DNA of 25,885 bases from JBDNJM01 sp041687755 (GTDB taxonomy: Bacteria > Planctomycetota > UBA1135 > GCA-002686595). Positions 22,639-25,885 of the stretch are shown in pieces; position 1 is the first letter of the stretch; each line of letters opens with the position of its first letter. Made by a program: the position numbers and the translations under genes. Location: NCBI GenBank assembly GCA_041687755.1, contig JBDNJM010000184.1:1-25885 (forward strand). The letters run 5' to 3'. The notes beneath the pieces are model-generated. The model had not been told where the DNA came from, ran no database searches, and saw nothing but the letters and a program-made list of their open reading frames with translations.

Positions 22639-22902
22639 ATGCTGATTCTCCGCGCTCTGCTCGCCGCCGCTGCGGCCGTTCTGCTGGCCCACGCGCTGCT
22701 CGGACCCCCGGAGGGCCCCCGCCTCGGGCTCCCGTTCGAGGGCGCCCTGAGGTCCGTCCTCATCCACCCCTACCGCACGGGCCTGGCCCTGGCCTGTGTC
22801 TGGGTCGCGCTTCGGGGGAGGTCCCTGCCGCGCCAGGGGAGGGATTACCCCCAGCTCCCCGGTTCCGCGACCCGCCTTCCGAGCCCCCTAGGCCCCGATT
22901 GA
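22639..22902 (+). CDS. Small putative two-helix membrane protein
   Basis: This 87-residue candidate has two hydrophobic segments: LILRALLAAAAAVLLAHALL near the N-terminus and TGLALACVWVALRG in the middle, joined by a polar loop. The C-terminal tail is Arg/Pro-rich. It has no recognisable family. ATG 22639 is chosen because it directly precedes the first helix. At this GC content Ala/Leu-rich frames can occur by chance, so reality is uncertain. Confidence 0.4.
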   Translation: MLILRALLAAAAAVLLAHALLGPPEGPRLGLPFEGALRSVLIHPYRTGLALACVWVALRGRSLPRQGRDYPQLPGSATRLPSPLGPD

Positions 22903-23201
22903 CATAGAGACGGGCCGCCGATGCCAGAGTAGGCGCCTTTTGGGCGTAAGCTGCTCCTCCAAAACCGGGTTGCCTGCCTCCGGTTCGGTTTTCCGGTCCG
23001 GTCCTCGCCGGGCCGCCGAGACCGCCGACCAGAGAAAGCGGGACCTCCCCGGGGCACCTCCGGGCTCTCCCGCGGTGCGACCGAATTGGAACGCGGACGG
23101 ACCTCGCGGAATTCCTTCCGAATCGATTGCGTGAACAGGGCGCTTCCTAGCCCACAGATCCCTCGGGGCGAGTCTGCCGACGCGCATCGCTCCCATCGAC
23201 C
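22903..23201. other. 299-bp region upstream of the radical-SAM-like gene
   Basis: It includes a perfect TTGACA hexamer at 22899-22904, but no good -10 box lies 16-18 bases downstream. It has several CCGGT-type direct repeats around 22979-23010, and a GAATCGATTGCGTG AT-richer stretch near 23119. No gene or clear terminator is seen. The promoter for the 23202-25724 run probably lies here. Confidence 0.4.
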
Positions 23202-23924
23202 ATGACGACCTTCAGCGAACTTCTCGACAACATCGTCCGCGGGCCCTCGGTCTCGGATGAATTCGGCAGGCACCTCGCCATCGACCCGTGCTGCGAGACG
23301 AACAAGCCGGACACGTATCCGACCCAGGCTGTCGTCGTGACGACGGCGGCCCGCAGGTTGATCGAGATCAACAAGGCCGGCGAGAAGCTGAAGTCGGTCG
23401 TGGTCGCGGGCGCCGAGACGGATCCGATGGTCAACCCGGAGTTCCGGCAGATCTCGGAGAACCTGCGCGAGCTCGTCAACAAGCACCACCCCAAGGCCAA
23501 CCTGTACCTGTTCTGCGACGGGCTGCACCTGACCGACCCCGAGCTGCGCCACTCGCTCGTGTACTTCCACAAGCCGATCGTTCGCTTCGAGGCGGGCACG
23601 CAGAAGACCTTCGCCGCCATGACAGGCCGCAAGCCCGTCGAGTTCAAGGAGGTCGTCGAGAACATCAACAAGCTGGAACTCGACAAGTGGATCCTGCGCG
23701 CAACCTTCGTGCGCGGCGACATCGACAACTCCGGCGAGAGCGACGTCCGCGCCTGGGTCAAGTACGTCGGCGAGTTCGGACCGGCCTCCGTGCAGGTCGT
23801 GACTCCGGCCAAGGCCAACCCCGCCAAGAAGATCAAGCCCATCACCAAGACCCGCCTCGACGAGATCGTGGCCGAGGTCACGGAGAAGACCGGGCTCGAG
23901 GTCGAGACGCTCATTACTGGCTAG
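23202..23924 (+). CDS. Radical-SAM-like protein lacking the FeS cluster motif
   Basis: This 240-residue protein aligns by eye with a group of short radical SAM proteins (COG0731-like). Matches are an N-terminal GPSVSDEFGRHLAIDP (family: GPxxSxxxGxSLGINP), VVVAGAETDPMVNPEF at 67-81 (family: LTFSGNGEPTLHPEF), LFCDGLHLTDPELR, VRFEAGTQKTFAAM, TFVRGDIDNSGESDVRAWV and the C-terminal ITKTRLDEIVAEV. In normal members a CxxxCxxC segment of about 20 residues follows the INP motif. Here only DPCCETNKPDTYPT stands there, so the 4Fe-4S cluster ligands are missing and ordinary radical SAM chemistry is unlikely. The remaining Cys30-Cys31 might be a vestige. It is Lys-rich compared with most other products in the window. 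It sits 52 bases upstream of ispH. Confidence 0.7.
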   Translation: MTTFSELLDNIVRGPSVSDEFGRHLAIDPCCETNKPDTYPTQAVVVTTAARRLIEINKAGEKLKSVVVAGAETDPMVNPEFRQISENLRELVNKHHPKANLYLFCDGLHLTDPELRHSLVYFHKPIVRFEAGTQKTFAAMTGRKPVEFKEVVENINKLELDKWILRATFVRGDIDNSGESDVRAWVKYVGEFGPASVQVVTPAKANPAKKIKPITKTRLDEIVAEVTEKTGLEVETLITG

Positions 23925-23976
23925 GTTTCCCCAACGAGCGGTCCCCGCTACGCCCGCGCAGACACCAAGAGATCCA

Positions 23977-24945
23977 TTGAGCACACCGCCCAAGAAAGCA
24001 GGTTCGACCAAGGCCCTCACCGCCAAGCGCTCGGGTGATCTTCCGCTGTCCCAGTTGCATACATCGGTGGACGGCAGCGTCACCATCGAGGTCGCGACGA
24101 GCGCCGGCTACTGTTGGGGCGTCGAGCGCGCCATCGATCTGGCCGTCAACGCTTCGAAGGACACATCGCGCCCGGTCGTAACCCACGGCGAGCTGATCCA
24201 CAACTCGTACACCGTGAACAAGCTGCGCGAAGAGCACGCTATTACCCACGTCGACGACCACCTGGCCGCGCCCAAGGGCGCAGCGCTCGTGATCCGCGCC
24301 CATGGCGTGCCCCCGGCGGTGAAGCGCGAGGCGAAGGACGCCGGCCTGACCGTGATCGATGGCACCTGCCCCCTGGTGGACATCATCCACCGCAAGGCCG
24401 TCGGGCTCGTGAAGGACGGCTACGACGTGTTCATCGTCGGTCAGCCGGAGCATCCCGAGATCAAGGGCATCGTCGCGGCGGTGTCCGAGGCTGGCGGGAA
24501 TGCGACCGTCCTGCCCGACGTCGAGGCGGCTGACGCGCTGCCGCCGCTCAAGAAGGCGGGCGTCGTCGTGCAGTCGACGCTGATCGCGAAGAAGGCTGCC
24601 GAGGTCGCCATGCGACTGGTCCCCAAAGCGCGCGAGGTGAAGGTCGTCAACACCATCTGCCACGTGACGACCGAGCGCCAGGAAGAGGCAGACCACCTCG
24701 CCGAGACCGCGGACGTGATCCTCGTCGTCGGCTCTCCGCACTCCTCCAACAGCCGCAAGCTGCGCGAAGTCTGCGGCCAACACGGCGTTCCGGCCCACCA
24801 GATCGAGGGCCTCGCCGACCTCGACATGGCCTGGTTCGAGGGAAAGAAGCACGTGGGTATCCACGCGGGCGCTTCGACGCCGGCGGAGATCATCGAGCAG
24901 ATCGTGGCGGCGCTGCGCGAACGCCTCGTCGCCCTGCCGGCCTAG
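23977..24945 (+). CDS. ispH: 4-hydroxy-3-methylbut-2-enyl diphosphate reductase
   Basis: This 322-residue IspH/LytB catalyses the last step of the MEP isoprenoid pathway, reducing HMBPP to IPP and DMAPP with a 4Fe-4S cluster. The three cluster cysteines are present: Cys46 (AGYCWGV), Cys131 (DGTCPLV) and Cys228 (NTICHVT). Substrate-binding and proton-relay residues are also present: His75 (GELIHN), His109 (RAHGVPP), His159-Pro-Glu161 (EHPEIKG), SSNSRKL and GASTP. An N-terminal extension of about 35 Lys-rich residues precedes the conserved core. The start is TTG 23977, with a weak AAGAGA upstream. The gene ends 5 bases before the next start, so it is co-transcribed with the ABC ATPase gene. Confidence 0.95.
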   Translation: MSTPPKKAGSTKALTAKRSGDLPLSQLHTSVDGSVTIEVATSAGYCWGVERAIDLAVNASKDTSRPVVTHGELIHNSYTVNKLREEHAITHVDDHLAAPKGAALVIRAHGVPPAVKREAKDAGLTVIDGTCPLVDIIHRKAVGLVKDGYDVFIVGQPEHPEIKGIVAAVSEAGGNATVLPDVEAADALPPLKKAGVVVQSTLIAKKAAEVAMRLVPKAREVKVVNTICHVTTERQEEADHLAETADVILVVGSPHSSNSRKLREVCGQHGVPAHQIEGLADLDMAWFEGKKHVGIHAGASTPAEIIEQIVAALRERLVALPA

Positions 24946-24950
24946 TCCGC

Positions 24951-25724
24951 GTGGGCGATCAAGCTCCACTCGCGCGGCTCGCAGGCGTCTCCAAGGCGTT
25001 TGGCGGCACGCGTGCGCTGGAGCGCGTCGAGCTGCAGGTGCAGTGCGGCGAAGTGCTCGGACTGCTCGGCCCGAACGGAGCCGGCAAGACCACGGCGGTC
25101 CGCATCCTGTGCGGACTGCTGCCCCCTGACAGCGGCCGCGCCACGATCGACGGGCTCGACGTGCAGGCCCATCCGCTTGAGGTGCGCCGGCGCTACTCCC
25201 TGGTGCCCTCGGACGCGCCGCTCTACGCGCAACTCTCCCCCCGCGCCCACCTCGCGCTGGTCGGGCGCCTGCACGAGCTCGAGGACTCGGTCGCCCGAGA
25301 GCGCGCCGAACGCCTGCTCGACGGCTTCGAGCTGACCGACCGCGGCGACGATCCGGTGGGCGGCTTCTCGCGCGGGATGCGGCAGAAGATCGCGATCGCC
25401 TGTGCTCTGCTGCCCGAGCCGCCGCTCCTGATTCTCGACGAGCCCCTGTCCGGCCTGGACGCGCCGTCGGCCATGGCGATCAAGGAGGTCCTCAAGCGCT
25501 GGGCCGAACGCGGCGGCGGGGTGCTCTACACCTCACACCTGCTCGACGTGGTCGAGCGCGTGGCCGACCGGATCGTGATCCTCTCCGCCGGCGAGGTCGC
25601 GGCCGAGGGCACCCTCGCGGAGCTGCGGGCGCGCACCGGCGAGGATGGAACCTTGGAGCGCGTGTTCGAGGCCGTCACCCACTCGGCCGACCCCTCCGCC
25701 GTCGCCGATCGGTTGCTGGGCTGA
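24951..25724 (+). CDS. ABC transporter ATP-binding protein (ABC-2/CcmA type)
   Basis: This 257-residue ATPase has Walker A GPNGAGKTT at 40-48, signature FSRGMRQK at 139-146, Walker B LLILDEP at 159-165, a D-loop SGLD, and H-loop YTSHLLD. The layout and the RGMRQ signature match ATPases paired with ABC-2 type permeases. The Q-loop is unusual: the usual VPQ reads VPSD, with Ser87 in place of Gln. The start is GTG 24951, 5 bases after the ispH stop. No permease is present before the repeat hairpin that ends the window, so the substrate is unknown. Confidence 0.92.
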   Translation: MGDQAPLARLAGVSKAFGGTRALERVELQVQCGEVLGLLGPNGAGKTTAVRILCGLLPPDSGRATIDGLDVQAHPLEVRRRYSLVPSDAPLYAQLSPRAHLALVGRLHELEDSVARERAERLLDGFELTDRGDDPVGGFSRGMRQKIAIACALLPEPPLLILDEPLSGLDAPSAMAIKEVLKRWAERGGGVLYTSHLLDVVERVADRIVILSAGEVAAEGTLAELRARTGEDGTLERVFEAVTHSADPSAVADRLLG

Positions 25725-25786
25725 CGCCCACGAGGGCCAGCTCCAGGCCTACCAGATGCGTCCCGAGCACCTCGAGCGGGGGGAAG

Positions 25787-25885
25787 GATACGGTGCCAGG
25801 CACGTTTTCACCGGCCCGGGAGCCTCACTGCCGCTTTGCGGCAGTGAGGCTCCCAGACCGGTGAAAACGTGCCTGGCACCGTATC
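25787..25885. repeat. Long near-perfect palindromic REP-like element with GTGCCAGGCAC core
   Basis: A 99-base inverted repeat runs to the last base of the window. Outer arms 25787-25814 and 25858-25885 are perfect complements over 28 bases and include GGTGCCAGGCAC and GTTTTCACCGG. Inner arms 25818-25834 and 25838-25854 are perfect over 17 bases, with a TTT loop. Only two of the three positions between the arms mismatch, giving a 48-position stem. The GTGCCTGGCAC core is the kind of motif found in REP/BIME sequences linked to RAYT (IS200-like) transposases, but no transposase gene is in the window. It starts 62 bases after the ABC ATPase gene and could also act as a terminator. Confidence 0.9.

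Noticed and set aside
22899..22904. TTGACA as a -35 promoter box
   Set aside because: No acceptable -10 box lies 16-18 bases downstream, and the hexamer overlaps the stop of the small membrane-protein candidate.
22845..24086. 413-residue minus-strand open frame opposite the radical-SAM-like gene
   Set aside because: The plus-strand product matches a known fold pattern through its whole length; the minus product is low-complexity with no motif.

Overview
The window is a GC-rich, gene-dense bacterial chromosomal segment of 25,885 bp. It carries 19 supported protein-coding genes and no rRNA, tRNA, CRISPR array or insertion sequence that I can see. The gene mix suggests a member of the Planctomycetota or a similar environmental lineage: a TPR-fused membrane glycosyltransferase, an ECF sigma factor with a membrane anti-sigma-like partner and a TPR-CHAT protein, an FG-GAP secreted protein, an exosortase-associated sugar transferase, several lipoproteins, and few clear Shine-Dalgarno sites. 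This placement is an inference from gene content, not from a marker gene.

Layout. 1-19 is the outer edge of a palindromic repeat whose full copy lies at 25787-25885, so the window is bounded by the same repeat on both sides. 135-2792 encodes a TMTC-like polytopic protein with C-terminal TPRs. 2960-4606 is glpD, followed by a double hairpin. 4826-6747 is an overlapping pair: an RraA-family protein and a secreted BNR/sialidase-like lipoprotein with a CxCC motif. 6977-13699 is a compact four-gene run. It holds a 1053-residue acidic, repeat-rich membrane protein, a FadE-like acyl-CoA dehydrogenase homologue that has lost key catalytic and FAD motifs, and two lipoproteins (one with MORN-type repeats). 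14056-14328 is a small PGPGW-like membrane protein, and 14526-16454 is a secreted FG-GAP repeat protein ending at a strong terminator.

The minus-strand block 20331-16518 reads ECF sigma factor, then a single-pass anti-sigma-like protein, then a TPR-CHAT protease with an intact His/Cys dyad, a signal peptide and a C-terminal membrane tail. Its logic resembles the sigma/Csx30/TPR-CHAT part of type III-E CRISPR systems, but there is no CRISPR here. Divergent from it are a TIGR03087-like glycosyltransferase (20428-21618), a class I SAM methyltransferase (21698-22387) and a small putative membrane protein. The last run (23202-25724) holds a radical-SAM-like protein without the CX3CX2C cluster motif, ispH, and an ABC-transporter ATPase whose permease is probably outside the window.

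The most interesting items are: (1) the stand-alone ECF sigma / anti-sigma-like / TPR-CHAT operon; (2) the paired FadE-derived membrane proteins, one a pseudoenzyme and one carrying 29 in-phase tetrapeptide repeats; (3) the pseudo-radical-SAM protein just upstream of ispH; and (4) the long near-perfect hairpin repeat that bounds the window.
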